Part shown: in pieces, positions 1 to 7,601 of the stretch | Layout: every line of letters starts with the position of its first letter | Numbering within the stretch: position 1 is the stretch's first letter | Source: CAZZKJ01 sp964654695 | GTDB lineage: Bacteria; Krumholzibacteriota; Krumholzibacteriia; WVZY01 | Length of the DNA stretch: 22,163 bases | Direction of reading: 5' to 3' | Assembly (NCBI GenBank): GCA_964654695.1 | Contig: CAZZKJ010000043.1 | Location: forward strand, 1 to 22,163 | Translations under genes and position numbers: made by a program | Notes under the pieces: generated by a model | Database searches by the model: none | What the model saw: the letters and a program-made list of their open reading frames with translations, nothing else | Told to the model about the DNA's origin: nothing

Positions 1-569
1 TGGATAAGGATACGTCGGGGCTGATAGTTGTGGCAAAGAGCGATGCGGCCTATACGGAGCTGGCAGGCCAGCTCAAGAAAAGGGTATTCAAGAAGACCTA
101 CCACGCTATCGTCTGGGGCAATTTGGGTGCTGATGAAACCAGGATAACCAGGCCGCTGGGCAGGCATCCGTCCAACCGCCAGAAGATGGCTGTTAGAGAT
201 GGGGGGAGGGAAGCCTTGACAAATGTGTTTGTCATAGACAGCTTTCATCATTTCGATTATATTCGCATAGTACCTGTTACAGGTAGAACTCATCAGATCA
301 GGGTTCATTTATCCGATTTATCGCACCCTTTATTGGGTGACGCTTTATACGGTGGGTGGGGGAGAAAATCATCGGTAAAGAGTGCCTCGGTGAAAAACAC
401 TTTGGACAAGCTTCGCAAGATGATGCTCCGTCAGGCTTTGCACGCATCCGCCATCGGTTTTTATCATCCGGTTTCGAAGGATTTGATGAAGTTTAAGACA
501 TGCCTGCCGCTGGATATGTCCGCGGCTCTGGAAGTTCTTTTTTGCGAAGACAGTTATAAAGGAGGTTGA
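1..569 (+). CDS. RluA-family 23S rRNA pseudouridine synthase, 5'-truncated
   Basis: The window opens inside this gene, in the reading frame whose first full codon is at base 3. That codon is the Asp of the RLDxxTSG active-site motif (visible here as DKDTSGLIVVAKS), so the catalytic aspartate is retained and the N-terminal part, including any S4 domain, is lost upstream. The conserved RluA signature GRTHQIRVHL follows at about bases 280-309, then the HPLLGDALYGG segment. Family enzymes isomerise specific uridines of 23S rRNA or tRNA; which site this one modifies cannot be told. The stop codon at 567-569 directly follows a GGAGGT that serves as ribosome binding site for the next gene, so the two are translationally adjacent. 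About 188 residues remain of a family usually 300-330 long. Confidence 0.92.
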   Translation, partial: DKDTSGLIVVAKSDAAYTELAGQLKKRVFKKTYHAIVWGNLGADETRITRPLGRHPSNRQKMAVRDGGREALTNVFVIDSFHHFDYIRIVPVTGRTHQIRVHLSDLSHPLLGDALYGGWGRKSSVKSASVKNTLDKLRKMMLRQALHASAIGFYHPVSKDLMKFKTCLPLDMSAALEVLFCEDSYKGG

Positions 570-573
570 AGAG

Positions 574-924
574 TTGAAAATCAATCGAAGAGAAATTGAT
601 GGAGCAGTTGTTCTGGATTTGCACGGCAAGCTTACCGGCGGGCCTGAAGCCGAAACCTTCCGCACGATATTCAAGGATCTCCTCAAGGATGGGAAGAAAA
701 AAATCATCGTGAATCTGGAAAAAGTATCATGGATAAACAGTACCGGTCTCGGCATTCTCATTAGTGGCTATACGACTATCCGCCGCGGGGAAGGCGACCT
801 GGTACTCACTCACGTTTCCGACAGGATTGAAAGCATTCTATATGTTACCAAGTTGAATCTTCTGTTCAAGGCGTTCGAAAGCGAGGAAGAAGCATTAAAG
901 AGCTTTTCAAAAGCGGGCGAGTAA
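574..924 (+). CDS. STAS-domain anti-sigma factor antagonist (SpoIIAA/RsbV-like)
   Basis: A 116-residue single STAS domain. The phosphorylation loop reads INSTGLGIL at residues 54-62, so Ser56 occupies the place of the phosphorylated serine in the DSSG motif of SpoIIAA and RsbV; Asn replaces the usual Asp before it. In the known systems the unphosphorylated antagonist binds the anti-sigma kinase and frees a sigma factor. The start is a TTG, supported by GGAGGT at 561-566 with a 7-nt gap; that site overlaps the end of the upstream pseudouridine synthase gene. The next two genes encode the matching kinase and phosphatase, which makes the role as the switch protein of this module convincing. The final target is not visible. 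Confidence 0.9.
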   Translation: MKINRREIDGAVVLDLHGKLTGGPEAETFRTIFKDLLKDGKKKIIVNLEKVSWINSTGLGILISGYTTIRRGEGDLVLTHVSDRIESILYVTKLNLLFKAFESEEEALKSFSKAGE

Positions 925-946
925 TACTCATTTTATGGAGCGGACT

Positions 947-1387
947 ATGACAAGCCCGGAAGAGGTTGAATTATACATACCCAGTGACATGAAATATCTG
1001 GGAGCTGTGGACTCTGTAGTCCAAGATCTTGCCAGGGAATTTTCCTTTCCAGATAAGTCGATTGATGATATCAGCACGGCTGTTATTGAAGCCTGTACCA
1101 ACGCCATAGAGCACGGCAACAAGTTTTCCCAAACCAAGAAGGTTCATGTTGTCCTGAAACTTGATAACGATAGTATTACCACGCGAATTTATGATCAAGG
1201 CGGCGGTTTCGATTTTAAATCGCGGCTTTCCAACGAGAGTCCGCCCGATCAATTCAGCGAAAAAGGCAGGGGACTGCTTATCATGAGAGCATTTTCGGAT
1301 TCACTGAAATTCTCTTTTGAGCCGTCGGCGGGGCTCTGTGTGGAACTTTCGAAGAAAATAAACAATCGGGGCGGAAAATCCGGTTGA
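947..1387 (+). CDS. RsbW/SpoIIAB-like serine kinase (HATPase_c_2, anti-sigma factor type)
   Basis: A GHKL-fold ATPase with an N-box EACTNAIEHGN, a G1 box DQGGGFD and a G2 box GRGLLIM, in the order and spacing of SpoIIAB/RsbW. These proteins phosphorylate their STAS antagonist and also bind a sigma factor or other partner. Two in-frame ATGs exist: 935 and 947. The GGAG at 937-940 lies 6 nt before the ATG at 947 and overlaps the ATG at 935, so 947 is preferred (146 residues); the longer form would have 150. The gene follows the STAS gene by about 20 nt and precedes the phosphatase gene by 113 nt. No sigma factor gene lies downstream, so what it inhibits is unknown. Confidence 0.88.
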   Translation: MTSPEEVELYIPSDMKYLGAVDSVVQDLAREFSFPDKSIDDISTAVIEACTNAIEHGNKFSQTKKVHVVLKLDNDSITTRIYDQGGGFDFKSRLSNESPPDQFSEKGRGLLIMRAFSDSLKFSFEPSAGLCVELSKKINNRGGKSG

Positions 1388-1500
1388 ACCTCAAGACGTG
1401 AGCTGTCCACCTCAGGACATATTCCACGGAACCAGTCTTCGGTCGTTTTCGTATTACCTTTAAAACCGTATTTGCCGTAATGGTTGTCGGGAGTTCATGA

Positions 1501-3783
1501 ATGGCGGCATCTTATCATCTCATTTTGGCCTCGATTGATCTCGCCTTCGGAATATTCATTTTCCTGTTGAGTCTGACTATTCTTCGAATCGGCGGCAGCG
1601 GTAAAATTACGCGTTCCACCGCGCTCATGCTTTTTTTCTGCGGGTTGGGCCCGATACTCACCGCAACTAATATCATACTGCTGGGCTCCCTTCGCGAAGG
1701 CTCGATTGTTTACACATCCATGGTTGATAATTTTGAGTATCTTTGGGAATTCTATTTCCCGTCGCTTTTCCTTTTTTCCCTCACCTTCCCAAAGGAAAAC
1801 AGATTCATTCGCAACCATAGTTTTCTCGCTATTTTGATATTTCTTCCTCATATAGCGCACTTGATTACGATTATGCTGGCGGATGCTTCATCCCATTTCG
1901 TGACCGATATATATAAGAACTTGACTTCTTATACCGAGCTGCCGGGCGAAAAAGGTAGGCTCGCGTTTGCGGGATTCGGCAATCTGCTGTCCATCGCCGC
2001 CTCGCTTCTCGTGAGGCTGCACCGGCAGCTGTTTTCATTGGTTAATATCGTGTTTGCCGTTATGGCTTTTGTTTTTCTTGCCGGGAACAGGAGAAGTCTG
2101 CTCAATCCCAGAACCGCCCGGCAGATGAAAACCATTCTTTACGGCCTGTCGATCAGCATAGTCATGTATGCCGCTACCAAAATCGCCCCGGCAATAATCG
2201 GCAGAGGACTGCCCGAGGACATAAAAGTTGCTCTGATAAACCTGTCCCTGGTAGCCGGAGGTGGAACCGTAGGTTACGCGGTGGTCAGGCAGAGCTTTTT
2301 GGGGATCCGTTTCGTAATGCGAAAAAGCGTCCTCTACGGGGGTGTGTCCATGTTTTTCGCACTGCTTTATCTGGTAGTTGTAAAGCCCGTGAGCACGTTT
2401 TTCGGTAATTACAGCGTAACCGGCAAGGAAGCTTTCGAAACCGGATTCGTTATTGTTACAATAATAGCGTTTCAACCTGCGCTTATAAGGGTTGAGGAAC
2501 TTCTGGAACATTTTCTCCTGCGCGGAAAAGAAGATCTCAGGGATATGTTCAAGTCCCTGGGAAAAGACCTGATGAATACCGCCAACCTCGATGAACTGGA
2601 AGGAGTTCTCAAATCAGGGCTGGTTTCCATAATGGATGTTGCGAAGGTAAGAACGAGTTTTTTAAGTGAAGAAGATTCATCCGAAGCCGTCCCGCGTCTG
2701 TTGGCCGAAATCGGAGAACCTGTAACCACAAAAGAGCTTCTCCGGATCAAGGAGAAAGCGGTCCGGAAAAGAGATCCCGCTATATCAGCCGCATTTTCTG
2801 CTGATGGGGGCGCCGGAAGCGGACAAGGACTCGGCCTCAAAAAACTGACCGAAGACTTTGCCGTCATTGTACCTATCATTAAGGAGGGAAGCTGCACGGG
2901 ATTTTTGGGCCTTGGAGTTAAGGATTACGACATGCGCTTCACCAACGAGGAGCTTTCTTTATTGTCCGTTCTCGCGAATGAGATCAGCGTTGCAGTAGAG
3001 AACATAAGGCTGTTAAGGGAAAGTGTTGAAAAGGAAGTGCTCGAAGAGGAACTTAAACACGCGCGGAGCATCCAATCGCAGCTTCTTCCGGCAGCAGCCC
3101 CCGTTATCAAAGGATATGACCTTCATGCGGTTACTTACCCGAGCAGGTACGTAGGCGGTGATTACTATGATTTCGTTCTTTTGGATGAGAACACGCTGGT
3201 GATATCGGTGGCGGACGTTTCGGGCAAGGGAATCCCCGCATCGCTTCTCGTGGCAACCATTCATGCAGCGGTAAGATCAAATGAAGATGTTCAAGCCCGC
3301 CCCAAGGAAATGATGCACAGAATAAACCGGCTGCTTTATAAAAGCACTTCTCCCGAGCAGTTCGCAACTTTGTTTTACGCGGTTGTAGATCTTTCAACCG
3401 GATCAATAAAATATTCCAACGCCGGCCACGATTTTCCGTTGATTTCCAACGGCTCGGGTTCGGTCTCACTAGATAAAAGCGGAATCGTTCTGGGCTGTCT
3501 CGATGCTTACGATTACGAAGAACATGAAAGCGTCATTCCAGAAAACGGAAGTCTTGTACTTTACACCGACGGCGTGACCGAAACAGTTTTTTCAGGGGAG
3601 TTTTTTGGAAAAAGCAGATTGGAGCAGGTTATATCTTCCCATTCTTTCCAATCCGCGGCGGGTTTGTGCGAGCATGTTTTTACCGAAGTCAAGCGGTTTG
3701 CCGGACAAAACGAGGCACAGGATGATTTAACCCTGCTGGTGCTTCGGCGGCAGGGCGCAGGAGAAGATCTGCGGGGAGCTTAA
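1501..3783 (+). CDS. Membrane-anchored GAF-PP2C serine phosphatase (RsbU/SpoIIE type)
   Basis: A 760-residue protein. Residues 1-330 contain about eight or nine hydrophobic segments (for example 8-30, 40-62, 107-127, 211-231, 243-262, 279-300 and 311-329). Residues about 345-505 look like a GAF sensor domain, a helical linker follows at 505-530, and residues 530-750 are a PP2C-type phosphatase. The metal-binding motifs are intact: VGGDYYD (D554), ADVSGKG (D572), LYTDGVTE (D690) and QDDLTLL (D741/D742), with NAGH at 640-643. RsbU/SpoIIE proteins dephosphorylate the STAS antagonist, so this is the likely input arm of the module encoded just upstream. The ATG start has GGGAG at 1489-1493. The membrane part suggests that the signal is sensed at the membrane; its nature is unknown. 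Confidence 0.9.
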   Translation: MAASYHLILASIDLAFGIFIFLLSLTILRIGGSGKITRSTALMLFFCGLGPILTATNIILLGSLREGSIVYTSMVDNFEYLWEFYFPSLFLFSLTFPKENRFIRNHSFLAILIFLPHIAHLITIMLADASSHFVTDIYKNLTSYTELPGEKGRLAFAGFGNLLSIAASLLVRLHRQLFSLVNIVFAVMAFVFLAGNRRSLLNPRTARQMKTILYGLSISIVMYAATKIAPAIIGRGLPEDIKVALINLSLVAGGGTVGYAVVRQSFLGIRFVMRKSVLYGGVSMFFALLYLVVVKPVSTFFGNYSVTGKEAFETGFVIVTIIAFQPALIRVEELLEHFLLRGKEDLRDMFKSLGKDLMNTANLDELEGVLKSGLVSIMDVAKVRTSFLSEEDSSEAVPRLLAEIGEPVTTKELLRIKEKAVRKRDPAISAAFSADGGAGSGQGLGLKKLTEDFAVIVPIIKEGSCTGFLGLGVKDYDMRFTNEELSLLSVLANEISVAVENIRLLRESVEKEVLEEELKHARSIQSQLLPAAAPVIKGYDLHAVTYPSRYVGGDYYDFVLLDENTLVISVADVSGKGIPASLLVATIHAAVRSNEDVQARPKEMMHRINRLLYKSTSPEQFATLFYAVVDLSTGSIKYSNAGHDFPLISNGSGSVSLDKSGIVLGCLDAYDYEEHESVIPENGSLVLYTDGVTETVFSGEFFGKSRLEQVISSHSFQSAAGLCEHVFTEVKRFAGQNEAQDDLTLLVLRRQGAGEDLRGA

Positions 3784-3785
3784 AG

Positions 3786-4220
3786 ATGAGAATACTCGGC
3801 ATCGATCCCGGCGAACGCAGAGTAGGCCTGGCCGTTAGCGATGAACTCGGTCTCACCGCCCAGGGCTTGAAAACCTTCGACCGGCGCGAAGGCCTCTCTT
3901 TTATGGATCATCTCAGCGAACTCGTCGGAAGTATGGGAATCGGTGAAATCGTCGTTGGCCTTCCCCTCATGCTTTCCGGACGGGAAGGCGGCGCATCCAA
4001 AAAAGCCGAGAGATTTGCCCGTTTGATCGAGCGGAGAATTGGAATCAGAGTGACTTTGTGGGATGAGAGGCTTACCAGCAGGCAGGCGGAGCGCGTGCTA
4101 AAAGGCAGCCGGGCTTCCAAGGGAGCTGTTGACAAGATTTCAGCCGTTATTATTCTGCAAAACTACCTGGATTTCATAAACGGCGATGGCAGCCGGTCCA
4201 ACGATGGGGGCCGCAAGTAG
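3786..4220 (+). CDS. ruvX: Putative pre-16S rRNA nuclease / Holliday junction resolvase RuvX (YqgF)
   Basis: A 144-residue RNase H-like fold protein of normal family length. The family signatures are clear: the N-terminal strand ILGIDPGERRVGLAVSD with Asp7, VVGLPLMLSG, WDERLTSRQAERVL, and the C-terminal acidic motif KGAVDKISAVIILQNYLD. Family members are linked to maturation of the 16S rRNA 5' end and were first proposed as Holliday-junction resolvases. The ATG lies 2 nt after the stop of the phosphatase gene with GGGGAG at 3773-3778, so it is probably co-transcribed with it. Its neighbour mltG is a common partner of ruvX in bacteria. Confidence 0.92.
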   Translation: MRILGIDPGERRVGLAVSDELGLTAQGLKTFDRREGLSFMDHLSELVGSMGIGEIVVGLPLMLSGREGGASKKAERFARLIERRIGIRVTLWDERLTSRQAERVLKGSRASKGAVDKISAVIILQNYLDFINGDGSRSNDGGRK

Positions 4221-4307
4221 ATCCTTGGTTGGATGGATTTCACTCCGGAGCCGCGACGAAGCCGGATGAGTTTTGGACGCGTTGGCCGGTTAGAGCGAAT
4301 AAGTTTA

Positions 4308-5321
4308 ATGAAAAAAGCGCTAATTCTCTTTGTGATTCTCGGACTCGGTGCCGCGGGTTTTCTGTCCGGCCTGGTCCTGAATGCTTTATATGACAAGCCC
4401 GAAGCTAAAACGAGCACTCCGGTGCGTTTTATTATCGACAAGGGAGAGAATTTCTCGGCCGTCTTGCAAAGATTATCAAACGCGCATTTGATAGAACATG
4501 CCTGGATCATAAATACATATGCCGCCTTTAGAGGATATGACCGTAATATCCATGCGGGTACTTACATGCTCCAACCCGGGGATGAGGCAAAGAGCATCCT
4601 ACATAAGCTGGTTTCAGGGGATGTTTTTAAAGCGGCCGTGACCATACCTGAAGGTTTTGCGGTGTGGGAGATCGCTGGAGCTTTCCGATCTGCGGCCGGC
4701 GTGGATTCAAGCCTTTTCATAGCTTTCTGCTCGAACCGGGAGAATGCCCTGGCATTCGGATTCGATGCTCCCGGAATGGAAGGATACCTGTTTCCCGACA
4801 CTTATAATATTCCATGGGGTATAAACATCGAAGATCTGGCGAGGGCCATGGCTGGGCGCTTTCGTGTCGAGTTCGACGATACTATGAGAGACAGGGCCCG
4901 GGAGCTGCAAATGCGTGTAGGCGATATCGTTACCCTGGCTTCCATCATAGAAGCGGAAGCCAAGCTTCCAATTGAGAGGCCGCTTATTTCTGCGGTCTAT
5001 CATAACCGGCTGAAACGCCGCATGAAGCTCGAGGCCGATCCGACGGTGGCCTATGCCATGGGAGGATTCCGGGGGCGGCTTCGCAGGAAGGATCTTCAGA
5101 CCGATTCCCCATACAATACGTATATTCATTACGGGCTCCCCCCCGGCCCCATCTGCAGTCCCGGAAAGCAATCTTTAATTGCCGCCCTTTACCCTGATAC
5201 AACGTCGAGGGCGCTCTATTTTGTTGCGCGCGGGGATGGAGGGCATATATTTTCAATGAATCTCAAAAATCACCTGGCTGCTATTTCCAGATTGAAAAAG
5301 CGAAAGACGGGGAGCCGTTAA
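4308..5321 (+). CDS. mltG: Endolytic murein transglycosylase MltG (YceG)
   Basis: MltG cuts nascent glycan strands at the membrane and sets their length. From this start the product has 337 residues: a short Lys-initiated N-terminus, one membrane anchor at about residues 5-25, then the periplasmic part. The catalytic region reads LASIIEAEA, with Glu215 matching the catalytic Glu of E. coli MltG. It is followed by SAVYHNRL, LEADPTVAYA, and SPYNTYIHYGLPPGPICSPG, all family hallmarks. An in-frame ATG at 4233 would add 25 Arg-rich residues; neither start has a good ribosome binding site, and 4308 is chosen because it places the membrane anchor next to the N-terminus. The gene follows ruvX closely. 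Confidence 0.93.
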   Translation: MKKALILFVILGLGAAGFLSGLVLNALYDKPEAKTSTPVRFIIDKGENFSAVLQRLSNAHLIEHAWIINTYAAFRGYDRNIHAGTYMLQPGDEAKSILHKLVSGDVFKAAVTIPEGFAVWEIAGAFRSAAGVDSSLFIAFCSNRENALAFGFDAPGMEGYLFPDTYNIPWGINIEDLARAMAGRFRVEFDDTMRDRARELQMRVGDIVTLASIIEAEAKLPIERPLISAVYHNRLKRRMKLEADPTVAYAMGGFRGRLRRKDLQTDSPYNTYIHYGLPPGPICSPGKQSLIAALYPDTTSRALYFVARGDGGHIFSMNLKNHLAAISRLKKRKTGSR

Positions 5322-5348
5322 ATTTTAACCGCCGTCTTTAATAAAGAT

Positions 5349-6200
5349 ATGCAAGACCAAAACTCAATACAGAATGAAACCGGCAGAATCCTGGCCAGAT
5401 TGGAAGAAGCCATCGGAAAACACTCTTCGATGGTTGTTGCTTATTCCGGCGGTGTGGATTCCGCACTTCTCGCCTTTTGCGCACACCGCATTCTGGGTGA
5501 ATCCATGATTGCCGTTTTGGGCCGATCTGCGTCTGTACCGGCCCGAGAAGAGGCTGCGGCATTGGCTTTTCTCTCCGGTCATGGGATTCCTTACAGGGTG
5601 CTTTGTACCGATGAGCTTGACATCGCGGGATATCGGGAGAACAATTCCGACAGGTGTTATCACTGCAAGACCGAGCTTTTCAATAAATTGAATGGTGTGG
5701 CTGAAGAACTTGGCTTCGAGTGCCTGGCCTACGGAGCCAACATGGATGATCTGGGTGATTTCAGACCGGGAACCAAAGCCGCCGCAGAGAATAAAGTAGT
5801 CTCGCCGCTGGTAGAAGCCGGTATCGATAAACGGTCAGTTCGGACACTGGCCAAAGCTTTGAGTCTCGGCATCTGGAACAAACCGGCGGCGCCGTGCCTG
5901 GCGTCGAGAATACCGTATTTTTCGCCGATAGATGGAACCAAGCTCAAACAGGTGGAAACAGCGGAAAACATCCTGAAGGATGCGGGTTTCGAGATATGCC
6001 GTGTAAGGCACCACGGAGATGTTGCGAGAATAGAGATTCCCGCCGTGGACAGGGAACGGTTTTTAAAAGACAAAATACGGTCCGATATCGTTCGCAAGGT
6101 GAAGGAAGCGGGATTCTTGTTCGTGACCCTTGATCTCGAAGGATTTAAGAGCGGCGGTTTGAATGCTGCAATCTCAAACCGCGGCAAGAAAGATAAATGA
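5349..6200 (+). CDS. larE: LarE-family ATP-dependent sulfur transferase
   Basis: A 283-residue PP-loop ATPase with SGGVDS at 33-38 and the LarE signature PCLASRIPY near residue 182. LarE activates the carboxylates of the nickel-pincer cofactor precursor by adenylation and donates sulfur to it. The conserved Cys183 is accompanied by a CYHC pair (C103, C106). Three cysteines of this pattern are described in LarE proteins that hold an iron-sulfur cluster, rather than sacrificing their own cysteine sulfur; that reading is inference here. No larB, larC or lactate racemase gene is in the window. The gene starts 27 nt after mltG and has no obvious ribosome binding site. Another sulfur-insertion role is possible. 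Confidence 0.85.
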   Translation: MQDQNSIQNETGRILARLEEAIGKHSSMVVAYSGGVDSALLAFCAHRILGESMIAVLGRSASVPAREEAAALAFLSGHGIPYRVLCTDELDIAGYRENNSDRCYHCKTELFNKLNGVAEELGFECLAYGANMDDLGDFRPGTKAAAENKVVSPLVEAGIDKRSVRTLAKALSLGIWNKPAAPCLASRIPYFSPIDGTKLKQVETAENILKDAGFEICRVRHHGDVARIEIPAVDRERFLKDKIRSDIVRKVKEAGFLFVTLDLEGFKSGGLNAAISNRGKKDK

Positions 6201-6278
6201 ATTTCTCACACTGCGGGAATATTTCTTGAAGGAATCCATTTGCTGCGAACCGGCGGGAAGTAATAAAGTATAATCGGC

Positions 6279-6307
6279 TTGCGGTTTAAATGCGGAATTG
6301 ATAATAT
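6279..6307 (+). promoter_or_regulatory. Possible sigma-70 promoter for the small membrane protein and tRNA-Val
   Basis: TTGCGG at 6279-6284 and TAATAT at 6302-6307 are separated by 17 bp. A second TATAAT at 6269-6274 has no good -35 partner. This is the only promoter-like sequence between larE and the tRNA, but the match is modest. Confidence 0.35.
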
Positions 6308-6351
6308 CCTTCGGTGGTTTGTCGGCCCGGTTCAGAAAGCGGGAGGAATGC

Positions 6352-6513
6352 ATGAATCAAAAGAAATCCATGAAATTTAACTGGAAATTATTCCTTGCCG
6401 GAATTGCGTTTATTATAACCGGTTTCATATTTCTTGCGATGAATGACATAACCATCGCACCGATTCTCCTCGTTTTGGGCTATTGTGTTCTTGTCCCGGT
6501 ATCGTTTCTATAG
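6352..6513 (+). CDS. Small two-helix membrane protein of unknown function
   Basis: A 53-residue protein beginning with a Lys-rich tail (MNQKKSMKFNWK) followed by two hydrophobic segments at about 12-29 and 34-52, predicting a hairpin in the membrane with the N-terminus inside. The ATG at 6352 has a strong GGGAGG at 6341-6346 with a 5-nt gap, which supports translation and argues against the longer form starting at TTG 6298. I do not recognise the family. It ends 7 nt before the tRNA-Val gene, so both are probably on one transcript. The good ribosome binding site and the coherent hydrophobic pattern make a real gene likely. Confidence 0.7.
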   Translation: MNQKKSMKFNWKLFLAGIAFIITGFIFLAMNDITIAPILLVLGYCVLVPVSFL

Positions 6514-6520
6514 CAGCAAT

Positions 6521-6597
6521 GGGCGAATAGCTCAGCCGGCTAGAGCGCCTGCCTTACAAGCAGGAGGTCACAGGTTCAAGTCCTGTTTCGCCCACCA
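6521..6597 (+). tRNA. tRNA-Val (anticodon UAC)
   Basis: A complete cloverleaf of 77 nt with encoded CCA. The acceptor stem pairs GGGCGAA with TTCGCCC, the D arm is GCTC/GAGC, the anticodon stem is CCTGC/GCAGG around loop CTTACAA (anticodon TAC, decoding GTA and related Val codons), and the T arm is ACAGG/CCTGT around TTCAAGT. No terminator is obvious directly after it. Confidence 0.97.
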
Positions 6598-6743
6598 TCC
6601 ACTTTAGAACCTTCCCTTATGTATCCCGCATCGGGTATTACTGTTGATATGCCGTAATTGCAATCACTTAGGTTCGATATCTCAGTTCATCCTGCTTATT
6701 GGATTCTGCTTCGAACCCTCCGACCGGCCCCGGGATATAGGTG

Positions 6744-6773
6744 TTGACATTTCCGCCGGTAGTATGATATAAT
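6744..6773 (+). promoter_or_regulatory. Consensus sigma-70 promoter of the secreted-protein cassette
   Basis: A full-consensus TTGACA (6744-6749) and full-consensus TATAAT (6768-6773) are separated by 18 bp. The transcript would start near 6780. It is the best promoter in the window and implies strong, housekeeping-type expression of the three small secreted proteins downstream. Confidence 0.85.
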
Positions 6774-6779
6774 CGACGC

Positions 6780-6903
6780 AGTCGAGTAAGAGTAGCACCT
6801 AAAATCAACGGTGGAAGGAGGTGTTTTACCCCTGCTTTCAATCTAGTGGTGCAGCGTTGTTTTTCGCTGTACGGCTCATTCCAAACTTTTTGGAGGTGTA
6901 GGA
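6780..6903 (+). promoter_or_regulatory. Structured 5' leader of about 125 nt
   Basis: Two hairpins can be drawn. AGCACCT (6794-6800) can pair with AGGTGTT (6819-6825), and GTGCAGCG (6849-6856) pairs with CGCTGTAC (6865-6872) around an 8-nt T-rich loop, with one G-U pair in each. A strong AAGGAGGT at 6815-6822 has no start codon at normal distance and lies in the right arm of the first hairpin. The ribosome binding site actually used is GGAGGT at 6892-6897. It matches no riboswitch class I recognise; it may stabilise the message. Confidence 0.4.
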
Positions 6904-7521
6904 ATGTTCAAAGGAAAAGTGGCTATTCTCTCAGTAGTATCAGCTGCTGTCTTATTGGTAGCCGGAGTAGCTTTCGGGGGAATCATTGATCCGTGTCAAT
7001 CAACCGCATCCAGCGCGGGTGGTTGTATAGTGATCTGTCCTGCCGGTGACGGCGATCAGCTGTCAGCCAAGGGAGCCATGATCTCTATTACGGTCAATGA
7101 CAATACCGGAACAGGAATTGAAGGTATTCCTGCAAGCGATTTCTGGCTGGTTGATTGTGATCCCATTCGAGTAATGGTTCTTTGCGGCGGCTCCGGTTCA
7201 TCGAACGCGGATGCGGCTACTGATGCATCAGGCAATACTACGATGAGCGGTGACATTGCCGCCGGCGGATGCGCCATCGGCGTATCGGTTATCGTTCAGG
7301 GTTTTGCAATTGGATGCCCTGCTACCTGCCTGACTGCAATTGAGGTAAAGAGTCCTGATATGAATGGTGATCTTGTTGTTAACCTGCCCGACTTGGCACT
7401 CTTTGGTGCCCAGTATCCGCCCAATCCTTTTACAAATACTTGTGCGGATTTTAACTGCGATAACCTGATTAACCTTCAAGATTTCTCAGTTTTCGGGCTG
7501 CATTACAACCACGTTTGTTAG
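6904..7521 (+). CDS. Secreted cysteine-rich protein with C-terminal dockerin-like repeats
   Basis: A 205-residue exported protein. A signal peptide covers residues 1 to about 25 (Lys-containing start, hydrophobic core, AFG end). Residues about 55-135 resemble a bacterial Ig-like domain, with ISITVNDNTG near its start and TDASGNTTMSG in the middle. The C-terminus has two calcium-loop repeats of dockerin type: D152-N154-D156-x-V158...D163 and D182-N184-D186-x-L188...D193. Dockerins bind cohesin domains, but no cohesin protein is visible here. There are eleven cysteines, suggesting disulfides outside the cytoplasm. The ATG has GGAGGT 6 nt upstream. The gene is first in a cassette with two other secreted proteins and lacks their WGxxKxLY ending. 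Confidence 0.8.
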   Translation: MFKGKVAILSVVSAAVLLVAGVAFGGIIDPCQSTASSAGGCIVICPAGDGDQLSAKGAMISITVNDNTGTGIEGIPASDFWLVDCDPIRVMVLCGGSGSSNADAATDASGNTTMSGDIAAGGCAIGVSVIVQGFAIGCPATCLTAIEVKSPDMNGDLVVNLPDLALFGAQYPPNPFTNTCADFNCDNLINLQDFSVFGLHYNHVC

Positions 7522-7601
7522 TAGTTATGCCGACCGAAGTGGCCTGATTGACTCCTTGGTTTTATTAGCTGCTGTTGGTTTGCATTAAAAAGGAGTTAAA
7601 T

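Larger units (their letters stand above)
6598..6903 (+). other. Intergenic region: spacer, strong promoter and structured leader
   Basis: This 306-base gap holds no convincing gene. The first 140 bases contain a 7-bp inverted repeat, GGTTCGA at 6671-6677 and TCGAACC at 6711-6717, with a 33-nt loop and no T-run. From 6744 onwards come the promoter and leader of the secreted-protein cassette, annotated separately. Confidence 0.6.

Noticed and set aside
5312..5346. A weak hairpin (GTTAA/TTAAC) at the mltG stop codon as a terminator
   Set aside because: The stem is only about 5 AT-rich pairs with no following T-run, so it should not terminate transcription before larE.
6821..6901. A possible 26-residue leader peptide starting at GTG after AAGGAGGT
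   Set aside because: The GTG overlaps the Shine-Dalgarno itself, leaving no spacer, and the peptide has no run of one amino acid typical of attenuation leaders.
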